From assembly GCA_950022655.1 (NCBI GenBank), contig OX465582.1:88537801-88601800 (forward strand): a DNA stretch of 64,000 bases, written 5' to 3'. Source of the stretch: Alentia gelatinosa (lineage: Eukaryota > Annelida > Polychaeta > Phyllodocida > Polynoidae). This document shows, one piece after another, positions 31,558 through 44,079 of the stretch; the first letter of the stretch is position 1, and each line of letters starts with the position of its first letter. The position numbers and the translations under genes are program-made. Below the pieces are notes generated by a model. That model was not told where the DNA came from and searched no databases. It saw only the letters and a list, made by a program, of their open reading frames with translations.

Positions 31558-31835
31558 TGTAAATCTGGTGGAGAGATGACACGAACACACGTGGAGTTTC
31601 AGAGCTGTATTCAAAACTGGCTATATCATACAAAAGTCTCAGCTTATAAAGGGGAGAAAACGGCGACCGGATGCGGGCATGTTTTCCCGCCAAAACTCCG
31701 CGGACCGTGACCGTTCCGGTCTGACGTCCGCGAAAATATAAATTCACGTTGTAGTTCGGCAAACATTCCGGCCTAGCGGCCGCTTACGTAATATGCGGGC
31801 GCGCTCAGAAACGGCCAAACGCCCGCCGAACTACA
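31558..31835 (-). repeat. 5' LTR of the Gypsy element
   Basis: 278 bp. In element sense it has an inverted repeat GTAGTTCGGC/GCCGAACTAC within the first ~90 bp and a TATA-like CCTTTATAAG (31643-31652), a plausible promoter. It ends TTTACA. Confidence 0.97.
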
Positions 31836-32049
31836 ATCTGACCCCAGAAACAGCTGATTTCTGGTTTAGTTCATAGTGAACTTGATCTGAGTGTAACAGA
31901 GCCACTGTTTTGTTTCATCTTCATTACTAAGACACTACCAGCTATCTTGATACTATAATATACTTTTCTATACATGTCAAATCGTTCAATGATATAACTT
32001 TTTAAAGGGCATTATGGAATGACACTTCCACAATGACAGGCCCAATTTT

Positions 32050-32675
32050 GGTAGCACTGACCTACAGAACTTGGCACCCGGCAGAACTCGTCCCATCCAT
32101 TCTGGTAGAACTCGGTCTTGTGAAGAACTGAACATTGGTTTTTCTAGAAGAATGCCGCCCTGAAGAAGAACTTGTCCCTTGTAGGATTTAATGACTATTC
32201 TTTCTAACATCAAAGAGTGGAGACACTCTTTGGTTGCGTTGATGCTTTGTTGCTATTTAAATTATATTATTTAAAAAAATACGAACTAGGTATGGCACCT
32301 GTGTAATAAGTCAAATTTGTCTTTGATATATTATTTTGATTTTCAAAATTTACCTTAAATTATCATAATTTCAGATGTAGTTCAGTTGTCATTAATTTAA
32401 CATATTCAGGTTTATGTATGATTCATATACCAGTATTGTCTTTGTGTAAAGAAATTTCAATTATCTTAAAACATTATCTCTTGTGTGCCTAGCCAGTGTA
32501 ACCAGCCCCGTCCCTCAATGGAGATTTTTTTTTCCTCTCTTCCATGAATATTACAATTGTTTACAATGGTGGTATAACACAAATCATCATCTCAGATAAG
32601 GGGTGAATACTAAATCTTTTGGGTGCTGAGTTCTCCTCGGGCCAAGTTCTCTTCAGGGCCGAGTTCTCTGGTATC
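32050..32675. mobile_element. Element with GAACTTGGC/GAACTCGG subterminal repeats
   Basis: Left: CAGAACTTGGCACCCGGCAG, AGAACTCGTCC, AGAACTCGGTC. Right, inverted: GAGTTCTCCTCGGGCCAAGT, CCGAGTTCTC. About 620 bp, non-coding. A third variant of the AGAACT-motif architecture. Confidence 0.6.
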
Positions 32676-32734
32676 TGTGCAATCACATTCTTCCTGTTCT
32701 TCTTTGGATATTAAGGGTTGGGATTTAGGTCAGT

Positions 32735-33013
32735 GTTTAAGGCACTGAACATGTAGGACTTTGTGGATTCGAGTCACATTGTAGCCACCTTTCTCCTCTA
32801 TACCCAGCAGTGGTAGATTTACTGCTATATCAAAGGCCAGTCATTCTCATACCATGTCTATGTGGTGTGGGAAGTAAAAGACCTCTCACCTCGATAGATG
32901 TGTAGGGGTGAGATGTCTGCCTAAATTCATCTCTTAGATTCGATCAACATCAAAACCAAAGTAAGTCTAATAGAACATATGATATTTGATGTTAAACTAC
33001 CCAAACAACAACA
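32735..33013 (+). mobile_element. tRNA-derived SINE
   Basis: GGACTTTGTGGATTCGAGTC (B-box-like), CCCAGCAGTGGTAGATTTAC, ACCATGTCTATGTGGTGTGG, and an A/C-rich tail AAACTACCCAAACAACAACA. The 5' end (A box) is diverged. Confidence 0.8.
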
Positions 33014-33909
33014 ATTCTCGGGAGCGGAACGTTCAACCCAAAACGAGGCAAAGGGTTAAACCAATTTTCGGAACCCTAGCTTTCTGTTATTATCGCTCGA
33101 TCGACGAAACGTAAATCGATGTTTGAACTTTCTGTAAATGAATAATATGCATAATCAAAGGTAGTTTGATGTGTTTCTAGCAAGATATATCAATAAACTC
33201 TGTGGGATAGAAGTTTGAATGTCTGAATCTGCACATTTATGTTCTTTTGAGCAAGTTTTTATTTTGACATTTGTAGCAGCCTGTCATTGCATTTTCGGCA
33301 GATTTCTGGAAAAAAGACCAAATAAAACAATCATTGCAAAACAAATTGATAAAAAAAAACACCACCAAACACCTTCCCCTACTCTTCATCTCCATTCCAT
33401 TTTTTGTTTGATGTCTCTATGTTGGATATCTACTGAGATATTACCAGAGACAAACAGTGAATTTAACATTGGTTGCTATGGAGTGAAAAGTTATTTAACC
33501 CTTCGCGCGTACGAGAGTGCACTGCACCACTTTACCGAAAATAAACTGGACAGCTATATACCTGAGTAGCGCAGTGTTCGTTTTTGCGGCCGGACCTACC
33601 CGTTATTACGTTGCGTGACGTCATCGCCGCTCCCGAGAATCCTTGGATATTTGTATTTTTGGTGTTAATATGAAAATGCTTATGTAGGATAATTAAAATT
33701 ATGCAGACGGCTGCTTCAAATCAGTGGAGAATTGTGTGTTTTAAAATTTGAGTGCGGTTCTAGAATTATCTCACCCCTTTCAATGACATCAAATAGCATC
33801 ACAATATAAGAATAATTCAAATTACTTCACACATCTCCGCTGTCTATTGTCACATGTTATTATAGTTGGTTTCTGACAACATAATGATCTTGGAACAAAT
33901 TCTCAAAGG
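33014..33909. other. INPP5F-like intron, no recognised content
   Basis: AT-rich; CTCGGGAGCGG near 33018 is mirrored by CGCTCCCGAGAA at 33629, so a ~620-bp inverted-terminal element is possible. No exon seen. Confidence 0.4.
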
Positions 33910-34190
33910 TGTTAGTAGTTATAGGACACATAGCCATTGTGTTATGGAAGCGGCCATCTTGTCCCCGACATCAAACAAAGCACCAAGTGGCAGGTCCAGT
34001 TATCAATGGATTTTATCAAAAATACTTACTTTGGTTTGCCATAGAGGGGTATTATCCTCATCTCAGGAATATCTATAGATTATAACAGCAGATGATAGTG
34101 ATTGTCCCCTGACTACAGTGGAGCTATCTTATGATTTCCTGGCGGATGATAGCGGAATTAGCTGTCACTCTGTGCCCTATATGTATTCAT
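33910..34190 (+). repeat. Dispersed repeat (inverted copy at 51735-52015)
   Basis: Shared blocks include AGTGGCAGGTCCAGTTATCA, GGCCATCTTG and AGCTGTCACTCTGTGCCC. Unknown family, non-coding. Confidence 0.75.
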
Positions 34191-35272
34191 TCAATTCTGG
34201 AACTTAGCTCTTATATATTTTTTATGAATCAATGCTGCCTCAGAGAAGATTATAGGTATCCAGTGATATTTATCAGGGACTGTATATAACAGGACATTGT
34301 GGGTGACTTAACAGATAACATACCTATTCAGTCTGATAACAGACCTATTCAGTCTGTTTGTTGATAAATACTCAGGATTTAACGCTAGACGGCGTTAGTG
34401 CTAGAGGCCGATGTCAATAGACACAATAGGAGTCAGGGAAACGGACATACCTGTATGTAATCTTAACCAGTGAGCTTTAAGGAGGGTGGTTGTGGCCCAT
34501 TAGATTTTAGGTCAACTCTCGACTGTAGACACTGTCCCAAGGCGCTATAAATATCATGTAAGGAGGTCAGGGTGAAGGTCGTGGTTTGCTCCGAATGCAG
34601 TCATTGGCTATTGGGACTACTCTATTCCTTATATGGTGGTTAATACTAGGGGACAACTCCATGCAGTTAAGATACCTTTCTCTCTAATGTATCGAGATAT
34701 ACTAGCTTGCAGTTTCTGAAATACGACTAACATACTTGTTATATCGGTTATGGGTGTAATAGATTTTCATAATAATATATCAAATAGATCCTCATAAAAT
34801 GGTCATTATAAATAAAGGTGTTATTGACGTCTAGAACAAATCAAGAAATGAAGAGAGAAACTTTTGTGGCACTAGTTTACAATGTACATGATGCCAATGA
34901 CTATTTATAAGATTCTCGATCCAGTTCTATGTAACTATGCCATGTTTGATAGACAAATAATATTACCATAATTTTTTTAATCTGCATGGTCGTATCCCCC
35001 TCGTGATTGATGCTTAGTAATATTTGAGCAGATACGAGGATATTGCATACTGCCAACCACGAGGAGAAGACGACCATGCAGATCAAGATTATGGTATTGT
35101 TATTCAGCATTTGAAATATAAGTTATCAAAGGAAAGACAAAGTAGCCATAATATTCTCATGCACTACTTTGCGATGTGTAGGTTCTATAGGCTTAGCCTG
35201 AAGACTCTGCATTAGGTGGGAAATAAATGAGGACAATAATGATATTCACTCTCATTGTTTTCTCCATTTCAG
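34191..35272 (+). other. INPP5F-like intron 1, end
   Basis: A foldback at 34985-35080 (GTCGTATCCCCCTCGTG and GTCGTCTTCTCCTCGTGG complements) and otherwise featureless AT-rich DNA up to the exon 2 acceptor. Confidence 0.45.
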
Positions 35273-35353
35273 GATCGGATATATGTACCGCATGGAACCC
35301 AATATGCCTCGGCAGAGTGGAAGGTATTATTGGAAAAATGCGCATTCATCCAG
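35273..35353 (+). CDS. INPP5F: INPP5F/SAC2-like phosphatase, exon 2
   Basis: Acceptor TTTTCTCCATTTCAG, donor GTAAGT, 81 bp. It encodes SDICTAWNPICLGRVEGIIG then KMRIHP. AWNPICLG-VEG-IGK is the conserved start of the SAC domain region in INPP5F. Reading phase 1 to phase 1 fits exon 1 exactly. The catalytic CX5R motif and all later domains lie in exons not seen in this window. The gene is incomplete here. Confidence 0.88.
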
Positions 35354-35375
35354 GTAAGTCAATTAACTAAGAAAG

Positions 35376-35540
35376 CGGCCATCCATAAAGAATGTATACT
35401 GCACTGAGGGGATTTGGGAACTTTTAGAAATTTTGCATATGCTCCCCCTTCGTTCTAGTGCGTACAAGATTAGAAGGGGGTGGGGGGTCTAGGGTCCAAC
35501 ATTTCAGAAATTCTGCGTATGTACTTTCTGGATGGCCTCA
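35376..35540. mobile_element. MITE with GGCCATCCATAAAG termini
   Basis: GCGGCCATCCATAAAGAATGTA left and GTACTTTCTGGATGGCC right; interior CATTTCAGAAATTCTGCGTA shared with 43781-43993. It is 23 bp downstream of the exon 2 donor. Confidence 0.8.
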
Positions 35541-35559
35541 AATGAATTGATGAGTGTTT

Positions 35560-36310
35560 AATCTGTGTCCCCCATTCGCCATCGAGTTTGGAGTGAGCAG
35601 TAATATGAACGAGGCGATAGACGAGTGAATATCCTGAAGCGCTCCAAACGAGATGGTGAACAGGGACTTAGACCAAGCATGAATATGTTTATGATTTTAT
35701 CTTAGCCTGGAAATATTCATCTGTTTATTACCCATTGAGTATGAGTTACCGTACTCGCAAGCCTGTAGAGTACAAGTTCCTAACATTAAACCTATGGATG
35801 TATATACCAGGCTAAGATAATGATAACTCCGTCATTCTACCCTGCAACTTCTCGCTATTGTTCCTGCACTACGAGTTTCAGATCAAGTAAGGCCACGCCG
35901 ACTACAGGATGGATTTACCAATATTATGTTTGGAGCTAACAAGTATTTTCTATATAGATGATGTTGTTAATGCAACAAACCTAAGGATACTTACGACTTC
36001 TTGAGTCTTGTCTATTCATTTAACCTACCCCTCATATAAATCTCCATAGACGTAACATGGTGTGACTTGTATGCCACGGTTATGCCATAGATATTTATAT
36101 GCAATGGGTGACATATGAAGTTGAAAACATGTGACAGTGTAGGATAAAATCTAAACGTCACAAAATTTTATATATTGTTTACATGGCATTTGTTGTCTTC
36201 TGCTACAGATATCATTCAGCTCCACTTCGTGATATCATTCCGTATAGATAACTCACACCATATAAACAATTATATGAAATTCTGTGATGTTCCTTGATTA
36301 TACATAAGAT
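35560..36310. repeat. Two foldback elements
   Basis: 35590-35825 ends with the CATAGRCTTAACATTGGGAA-type arm (TTCCTAACATTAAACCTATG) opposite TTATCTTAGCCTGG. 36029-36300 begins TAACCTACCCCTCATATAAA and has internal arms AAAATTTTATATATTGTTTA and complement. Confidence 0.65.
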
Positions 36311-36754
36311 ATTATCATTTATTATCATGATTTCAATCATACATCAATATTTCCTCTCATACTTAGTCAGGGGTAGTTATAACACAGTGTGATAATATAG
36401 TCTTATTAAATGAGCCTGGGTTGAGTCACTAGTCGAGCATATGACAAGCTTGTACGTCTAGAACCAAATCAGATATGACGCAAAGTATTCTAGACGTGGC
36501 AATAGAAACCTCTGTATCAAGCCGATGTTACCCTGTTAATGATAACTTCCTGTCAGTTTAAACCAAGTTACTATAGTGTCTCCAGGTCAAACATCGTTCT
36601 GGGTCAGACGGAAAATTCAGATATGACACAAACGTCACGCCCGCTACACACCCAGGAGAACTGGAAGTAATCTAGAAATATCCAGACTTTTCTGAGAAGT
36701 GTGTAGCTACAGTGGTCGTATTTAGATCGACCGACCAGCCCTCCCTCAGACGGT
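36311..36754. other. Unassigned sequence
   Basis: No gene seen; TCTAGAACCAAATCAGATATG at 36459 is partly inverted or duplicated nearby, suggesting a decayed element. Confidence 0.35.
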
Positions 36755-37440
36755 TACTGGAGAACTCAGGTTACTGGAGAACTCGACCCGAAACCAACTT
36801 GACCCGTAGTTGTCAGGAGAACTTGACCCGTTTTGGAGAATTCGATTGGTGAACTCGACCCTTTTCAGATACTTGTAATCCCAGTTTCTTATAAAAAATA
36901 AGGTCTGACTAGTTAGAGTTTAGACTAATAAACCAGCGGATTTGAAAAATAAGTCCAGTTATGTTTAGGAATCGGGTTAGGGTTAGGGATAGGGTCAGGT
37001 TTAGGGCTAAGGATGGGGTTAGGGTTAGGGTTATAGTTAAAGATAGGGTTAGGGGAAGGGTTTTCTATTTGTTTCCTTCCCCAGAGAAGTTCAAATTAAG
37101 GACTAGGATAACATACTTCCTATTAAATATAATATTCATCCACCCTTGTAATAAAATACTTTGAGTTGGGAAGATGTAAAACGGGTCGAGTTCGTTACAG
37201 GTCGAGTTCCTCTAACGGGTCGAGTTTCTGACGGGTCTAGTTCTTAAAACGGGTCAAATTCTTTACAGGTTGAGTTCGTTACGGGTCGAGTTCTTCTAAC
37301 GGGTTGGATTTCTGACGGGTCGAGTTCTTCTGACGGGTCGAGCTTCTGATGGGTCGAGTTTTCTAACGGGTCGAATTCTTTACAGGTCAAGTTTGTTACG
37401 GGTCGAGTTCGTTTCAGGTTGAGTTCTCCAGTTCTCACTC
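36755..37440. mobile_element. GAACTCGACCCG element (copy 2)
   Basis: GGTTACTGGAGAACTCGACC at left (36772) with an extra partial end before it. The right arm is a long GGGTCGAGTTC series (37185-37436). The telomere-like core is short (36975-37055). Confidence 0.8.
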
Positions 37441-38470
37441 AGACTAGTATCACTCTTCAGGTAGAAATATTACGATATGGACAGGTTTAATCAGAAACAG
37501 TACGATTCAACATTGCGCTCATTGGAGTGGAACGGACCGGGAAGTCCTTTCTGATATTTTACATTGACTTTTTTTTTTTTTTTTTTTTTTTTTACATTGT
37601 TGACTCCATCAAGCGCCTGTTGCACATTTATAACTCATATATTAGAGAACAAAAGCGAACGTTTCTATTTTTTACAGTTGGTACTTTTAGCAGTGGGTTA
37701 CTGCGTATATTTAGATCCCACCCACCTTAAGGTAGGGACCTTCGAACTTCATACTAGGTCAAATTCCTTGAGACAATTCTGGATGTAAATGACCTTCAAG
37801 TAACTGCTGCGAAATTATAAATAAAGAGTTGAACTGTGAGACGACACCTTTTATAGAGTTTAGATACTAATTTCAAGTTCAATGATATATGTTCTCTAAA
37901 ATACTCGCCATATAGTAGGCGATCTCCCGTATCGAAGTCACCTACAGATAAACAGACCAGACAAAGGAAACAACTGTTCAAAAGACGCCAAAAAACAGGA
38001 CATTTCATCACACATACATGACATATACAGGTACTGGTATCTTTGGCGCTAGGTCACATTCAAGCGTTATACGTACCACTTATACCTTTAACAATTGAGT
38101 ATAATAAAAAAAAAACACATGAACGATAAAGAGATATATTCTACACTTTCTTTGAAGCATTGAAGTCCACATGGAAGGGACAAATTACAGTTTAAGAATC
38201 TACTTATAGATTTCCCTGCCAGGGAATCATTTGAATACTGGGAAATTATAGGTTTGGTCCTTCCTTACACAGAATAAATACAACGCATGAACTAGCTTAT
38301 GATGTTCTCTGTATTCTGGGGGCAGAGTTCACCAGGACCTATTTGTCGTACTTTGACCTTCTACATGAAGTGTATAAATACTTCAAAGATCTGAATCTAC
38401 AATGCCAGTATTTTAAAGGCATGTGATATTACATTACAACCAAATCAATATTAGCACCGGTGGAGGGTTC
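37441..38470. other. Unassigned sequence with T run
   Basis: T run at 37567-37593; otherwise nothing recognised on either strand. Confidence 0.4.
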
Positions 38471-39408
38471 AGGCTAGACTGGCCCCAGTCCCTCCATACT
38501 CTTCGCTGGGATACTATGGAGAAACCAAACAAGAGTTAGTCGTGTTGTTGTTTATCGCACAACGGCAAGATCGCGTATTACTGCGCGAGGTTTAGAATGT
38601 ATCCTACCCCGCCCGTCTAAATTACTTCTACATTAACAAATGACGTCATTTGTCAAGTGTATACCACTAGAGCAGTATTTTTCATTTTTCTGAACTCCAC
38701 ACCGAATACAGTGACCCAATGTTGAGCCTATGGAATTTTTTATTAGGGGTAGGATAAAGGCTCCAGTCCCTGCATCCTATGGCTACCCTCCTCGCTAGGA
38801 TACAGGCTCCAGTCCCTGCATCCTACGGCTACCCTCCTCGTTGGGACTGGTACAATCAGTAATGGTGTTGGATTTCTGGTGCTGTTCAGGTCCAGTATTC
38901 CCAAGACTCTCCATACAGATATCTTGGCTACTGGTCAGGATATCTGCTGGGAGATTGATACCCTCTCACTTTGATCTCAATCGAGACAGAGTCAGGAGCA
39001 GGCAAAATTTATTGCTATGACAACAAAGGCAGCCATGGAACTGGAGGAGGGGGACGGGTAGGAGGAAGTATAGGGTTAGAGGGAGCGGCTTGGAGCCATA
39101 AACAGGAGATTCTGTTCATAGTGGACAAGTCTTTGATTCATGGGCCAGTCAGAGAAGGATACATACTTTAATGAACATAATTTTTTTTTTTTTTTTTTTT
39201 ATAATTTATTACTCACAATTCATCCTGACGGATGGTTTTACATTGCGGTCCTCCACTCGGTTTCGATGGTGTCGAATACATTTGCTGCATACCATTAATG
39301 CTCGAAAAACATAGATAGTAAGTGAAATGAGATGGGTTGATGAGATGACTGATACTGTGTTTAATCATTTAATGAATGTTCATAATCAAAGACTTGAGCA
39401 AGTCTAGG
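38471..39408 (-). mobile_element. AGACTTGAGCAAGTCT MITE (copy 2) with nested foldback
   Basis: Begins GGCTAGACTGGCCCCAGTCC and ends AGACTTGAGCAAGTCTAG. A TACCCC-type foldback (about 38513-38757, right end AGGGGTAGGATAAAG) interrupts it. A ~57-bp piece (GGCTCCAGTCCCTGCATCCT) is duplicated after the insertion. T run 39181-39200. Confidence 0.75.
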
Positions 39409-39659
39409 TTCAGGCCACCCTCTGTTCTGAGCAAACTCTATATACTATATATACTACATGTATGTGATACCTTCATACAGGTAATACTATGATATAGACA
39501 CTGACATAACCACACAAACACCCCACAAACGCCTACCTTGCACCTACTGAATCCTACGTAGGCCAATGCGTGGTGTCTGATTGTCTAGACACCAGTCTAC
39601 CCGCCTCACACACTATATACAAGTAATCAAGATAATCTGGAGTATTGTCCCCACATTGT

Positions 39660-39931
39660 CCCATCAGATTTTATAAGGTGACCCTCCTTTGTGACCCCTT
39701 AAGCGAGGTTAAGAAGCATTCTGTACCAAAATGACTGTCCCATTAAGCGGGGTGGCCCCTTAATCAGGGTTAAAATAAACTCTTAATAGAGGAGACAAGT
39801 TCTTTTCCAAGAAAATTGTCTCCTTAATTGGGGTTAAAATAAACCTTTAATAGAAGGGGAAAATTTCTATTCCAAGCAAATTGGCCTCTTAATTAAGCGG
39901 GGTGTCCCGGAAGCGGGGTTTTACTGTACTC
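39660..39931. mobile_element. CAGTAAAACCCCGC MITE with multiple CCCCTTAAGCGGGG sites
   Basis: Right end GCGGGGTTTTACTGTA. Interior has several CCCCTTAA and AAGCGGGG palindromic halves. Similar to 60669-60830. The TA-CAGTAAAACC end suggests a pogo/Tc1-like source. Confidence 0.7.
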
Positions 39932-41120
39932 AACGGGCGTTGAGTACGAGTTCCCAATGCAAAGTCTATGGGGGAAAATACCAGGCGTGAGAAAACCGTG
40001 CAGCCGTGATGATTGCCATCAGGTTAGTTCGGGCGCTCGCCGGCAGGTGCTCAGGTGTGGTATACTCGAGCCATACTTTATTTATGGTGGAGGAAAGTAG
40101 GGGCAGAACGAGAAGGTCAGTCAAGTCTATCGTGGTAGACCACGCAAGCAGACTCCCTCAAATATGGAACAAGAGACTTTATAGTTTTCCTCACGTTTTT
40201 CCCATTTTGGAAGCAGGTGCATTCTTGCGCGGTCATCAACCATATTGAGTTATTTAATCAGACTGATTGGTCATTTAGTTTGGTGTTTTTTTTATTTGTT
40301 TTTTAAAATACTTTTTTAAAGTCTTTTTAAAGAGTTGATTGAAATGAACAAATATGAATGCACATATCGCTTACCTTTAACACAATTATCGGCGAAAATT
40401 ACAACAATAAAGTCTAGACATAATTCGGTTGCCTGAAAGCTTTAGGATGAAATATATTTTACAGAATAACTCTAAGATAAATATTTTTTGCTTGTCTGGT
40501 ATTTTTACCACGTCCTATTAAATCCTAAATCTCATTTGGGTAAGAGAAATGAAGCCATCACTCTCCTCATATAATTTGAATTGTATAAGAATTGGCTATG
40601 ACAACTCTTAGTAAGCCGAAAAAACTTCATAGAATTCGAAGAAAAATCTGTAGAATAAACTAATAATTCCCATACCTATTCAACATTAAATTCCACTATT
40701 TTTCGGTTGAAACGAGAAGTGCTATTAGCCTCGTATCGTAAACCACCCATTAAATTCCACCAAATGCCAATCATATCCCCATTTTTGCACGCGTAATATT
40801 TGATAATGCAGAGACCACAGCCGTAACAGTTTTCTCGTTCGGATGCCCGGTCCAAGCCTGTGCTGTGAGAGTGCAGGTGCCATCGCGTGCGCGCCGAGCA
40901 TTTTTTCTCGCCCACTAAAAGTCATGTCGGGATTTCACGATCATTTTACTGCCGCGGGGGTGATTGGGATAGCTTGCACTGCCTCCACTTCCGGGTGGAG
41001 GTTGGAAGCCGAGAAGGCCATTGTATGCACCCGCAAATAAATGTGTGGGGCACCTCCATGTTAAGTGTGTACATCTGTATGAACATCAAATTATAAAACC
41101 CGCTGCTGTTTTATAGGCAG
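39932..41120. other. Mixed sequence with foldback fragment
   Basis: 39935-39995 is one arm of the CATAGRCTTAACATTGGGAA family. The rest, including a GC-richer patch at 40840-41030, shows no convincing exon. Confidence 0.4.
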
Positions 41121-42010
41121 TTTAAAGGCATTGGCACTATAGAGCAAACCTATGAAAGTTTACGTTTAGAGATCATATACGGATATGTTGTAATATCTAC
41201 CTAATACAAAGTGTCCATAGAAAAAAATAGGGAGTGTGTATCACCATACCTGGAGCATACAGATATATCCATCTAATACCTAATTGTCCCTAGAAAACAT
41301 GTGGGCAGCGTGTATCACCATACCTGGAGCATACAGATATATCCACTTAATACAAAGTATCCATAGAAAATTCATGGGCAGTGTGTAGCTACATACCAAG
41401 AGCATACGGATAGGTTGTATGTTTCAGCTTGCAAAAGCCAGCACATAAGGAAAAATAGTGCGTATGATAAATAGTGCATAAAGAAATGAACTAATATCAG
41501 TACGCTACTTGTCAGGAAAAGGTGGATGATAAATACAATATTGACTGGTTTCAGATAAAAGCGGTTGTATATTCCTCAGAGTTAACTCTGCAATATCCTC
41601 GCATGTGGTCGGATATTACTTTGCGTCAACTCCTCGGAGCATACAGTCGCTTGTATCTGAAACCAGTCAATATTGTGTATTTATCCACCGGCAAATATAT
41701 GCGTGGGGCACCTCCACTCGTTAAGTGTGTACATCTGTATAGACATCAAATTATAACACCCACTGCTGTTTTATTGGCAGTTTAAAGGCATTAGCACTAT
41801 TGAGGAAACATATGAAAGTTTAGGGTTAGAGACCATATATATACGGATATGTTGTAATATCCACCTAATACAAAGTGTCCATAGAAAACACATAGGGAGT
41901 GTGTATCACCATACCTGGAGCATACAGATATATCCATCTAATACCTTATTGTCCGTAGAAAACCCTAAACTTTCATATGTTTCCTCTATAGAGGAAACAT
42001 ATGAAAGTTT
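41121..42010. repeat. Duplicated block around an AATATTGACTGG foldback
   Basis: Segments with CCATACCTGGAGCATACAGA at 41244, 41318 and 41909 form direct repeats. Between them a complete foldback (41484-41735) has near-perfect arms AATATTGACTGGTTTCAGAT (41539) and its complement (41656). Confidence 0.75.
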
Positions 42011-42154
42011 AGGGTTAGAGACCGTATCCCAACAGCGAATCCGTGTGAATTACGTAGCCGTATGCAAATCATTAGGTTTCAGGGATAACGGGAATAACTA
42101 GGACCTTTACCTGATATATTGTTACAGGACAGACTAAGAAGGAACTCTATACGA

Positions 42155-43195
42155 TGGATAATAAACAATAGGTAGCGGTTTACTGAGTCCCCATACATTC
42201 TCAATGGGGTCTTTGTATATGATGGATAATAAACAATGGGTCGTGGTCTACTGAGTCTCCATACATTCTCAATAGAGTATTTATATAAAATGGATAATAA
42301 ACAATGGGTAGTTGTTTACTGAGTCCCCATACATTCTCAATAGAGTATTTATATAAAATGGATAATAAACAATGGGTAGTTGTTTACTGAGTCCCCATAC
42401 ATTCTCAATAGAGTATTTGAATATGATGGATAATAAACAATGGGTAGTTGTTTACTGAGTCCCCATACATTCTCAATAGAGTCTTTGTATACATGGATAA
42501 TAAACAATGGGTAGCGGTTTACTGAGTCCCCATACATTCTCAATGGGGTCTTTGTATACGATAGATAATAACAATGGGTCGTGGTCTACTGAGTATCCAT
42601 ACATTCTCAATAGAGTATTTGTATACGATGGATGATAAACAATGGGTCTTGGTTTACTGAGTCCCCATACATTCTCAATAGTCTTTTGTATACATGGATA
42701 ATAAACAATGGGTAGTGGTTTACTGAGTCTCCATACATTCTCAATAGAGTATTTATATACGATGGATAATAAACAATGGGTCGTGTTTTACTGAGTCCCC
42801 ATACATTCTCAATAGAGTATTTGTATACGGTGGATAATAAACAATGGGTAGTGGTTTACTGAGTCCCCATACATTCTCAATAGAGTCTCTGTATACATGG
42901 ATAATAAACAATGGGTAGTGGTTTACTGAGTCCCCATACATTCTCAACGGGCACTTTGTATGCCATGGATAATAATGGGAATTATGTTATCTGACAGGTT
43001 TATATAATGGGTCGTGGTTTACTGAGTCTCCATACATTCTAAATAGAGTCTTTGAATACGATGGATAATAAACAATGGGTCGTGGTTTCTGAGTCCCCAT
43101 ACATTCTCAACAGGGTCTTTATATACATGGATGATAAACACTGGGTCGTGGTTTACTGAGTCCCTGTACATTCTCAATCGGGTATTTGTATAGGG
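42155..43195 (+). repeat. 67-bp satellite array
   Basis: About 15 units with TTTACTGAGTCCCCATACAT, TCTCAATAGAGT and GGATAATAAACAATGGGT, mostly 66-69 bp. Single units also occur at 6530 and, inverted, at 56566-56620. Confidence 0.95.
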
Positions 43196-43780
43196 TGGAT
43201 GGTAAATGCGGGTGAGCAGCGATCAATGCGCCTCACGTGTCGCCCACAATGCGGGGAGCTGCTCATGAACTGCTCACAGCCGTCTCCGGCAGGTGAGCAG
43301 CTAATTGTGTCAACACGGGGTCAACACGGGGTCAATACGCGGATCAATCCAAAGGCCGACTGTGGTAGCAGCCATGCCTCGTTCTGTGTGAATGATCGCA
43401 GGGAGGATTAAGACTCACTGGAGCTACAGGGGAATACGCCTCACTTCTCATACGCCCTATTGAGGTATCCCATAATTCAGTCTGTTTACAAGTTCCGGTG
43501 TTCGCTGGTTGCCGACGTTATATGGGATAGACCCTTGAACTGTTACCCACAATTATAGCAGTTTAACGGTTTTTATAAATCTTCAAATCGGAAATCCGAT
43601 GCCAGAAATGAAAATTTTAGTTATTTCTACTTGTCAATCCGAAATTATATTAACTTTCTCCCAATATAAATGGGGAAACTGTAGTTCATGTGGTCGTAGT
43701 GTGCCCAGCCAGTCGCGAGCGGAACTTGTGTTTAACCTGGGCGATAAAAGGGAGAGTAGTAACCTCTGGAGGGTCTATAG
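43196..43780. other. Unassigned sequence
   Basis: A GC-rich patch (43205-43300) contains a donor-like CAGGTGAGC and an open frame of ~60 codons, but no family resemblance. Nothing else seen. Confidence 0.35.
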
Positions 43781-43994
43781 GGGCCATCCATAAAGTATGT
43801 ACGTAGAAAGTCTAATCGAACAAATCGGACGTCAAACTACCCAAACAAACAAACGTACGCAGAATTTCTGAAATTTTTGACCCCCTACCGCCCCTCCATC
43901 TCAATCTTGCACGCAGTAAAACAAAGAGGGAGCATAGGCAAAATTGTTGACCCCCACCGCCCCTCAGTGCGTACGTACTTTATGGATGGCCCCA
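43781..43994. mobile_element. GGCCATCCATAAAG MITE carrying a truncated SINE
   Basis: Ends GGGCCATCCATAAAGTATGT and its complement (43970-43993). Inside, 43805-43854 equals the SINE 3' tail (GAACAAATCGGACGTCAAAC) flanked by GTACGT/GTACGC, as expected for a target duplication. Confidence 0.8.
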
Positions 43995-44079
43995 TTGTTA
44001 TTTACATATGGCAGTTTTCCTATTTTCACAAGGAAATCCTTGTTTTCATTTTCAGTATGTAAGATTATTATTCTGTCTT

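Larger units (their letters stand above)
23085..31835 (-). mobile_element. Full-length Ty3/Gypsy LTR retrotransposon
   Basis: 8751 bp, minus strand, with identical 278-bp LTRs and a 4-bp target duplication ATCT (23081-23084 and 31836-31839). Order in element sense: 5' LTR, primer site, 147-bp repeat leader, gag, frameshift, pol (PR-RT-RH-IN), ~1.3 kb 3' region, 3' LTR. The RT-RH-IN order and integrase type place it in Metaviridae (Ty3/Gypsy). Both reading frames are open, so it may be competent for transposition. It lies in antisense in intron 1 of the INPP5F-like gene. Confidence 0.97.
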
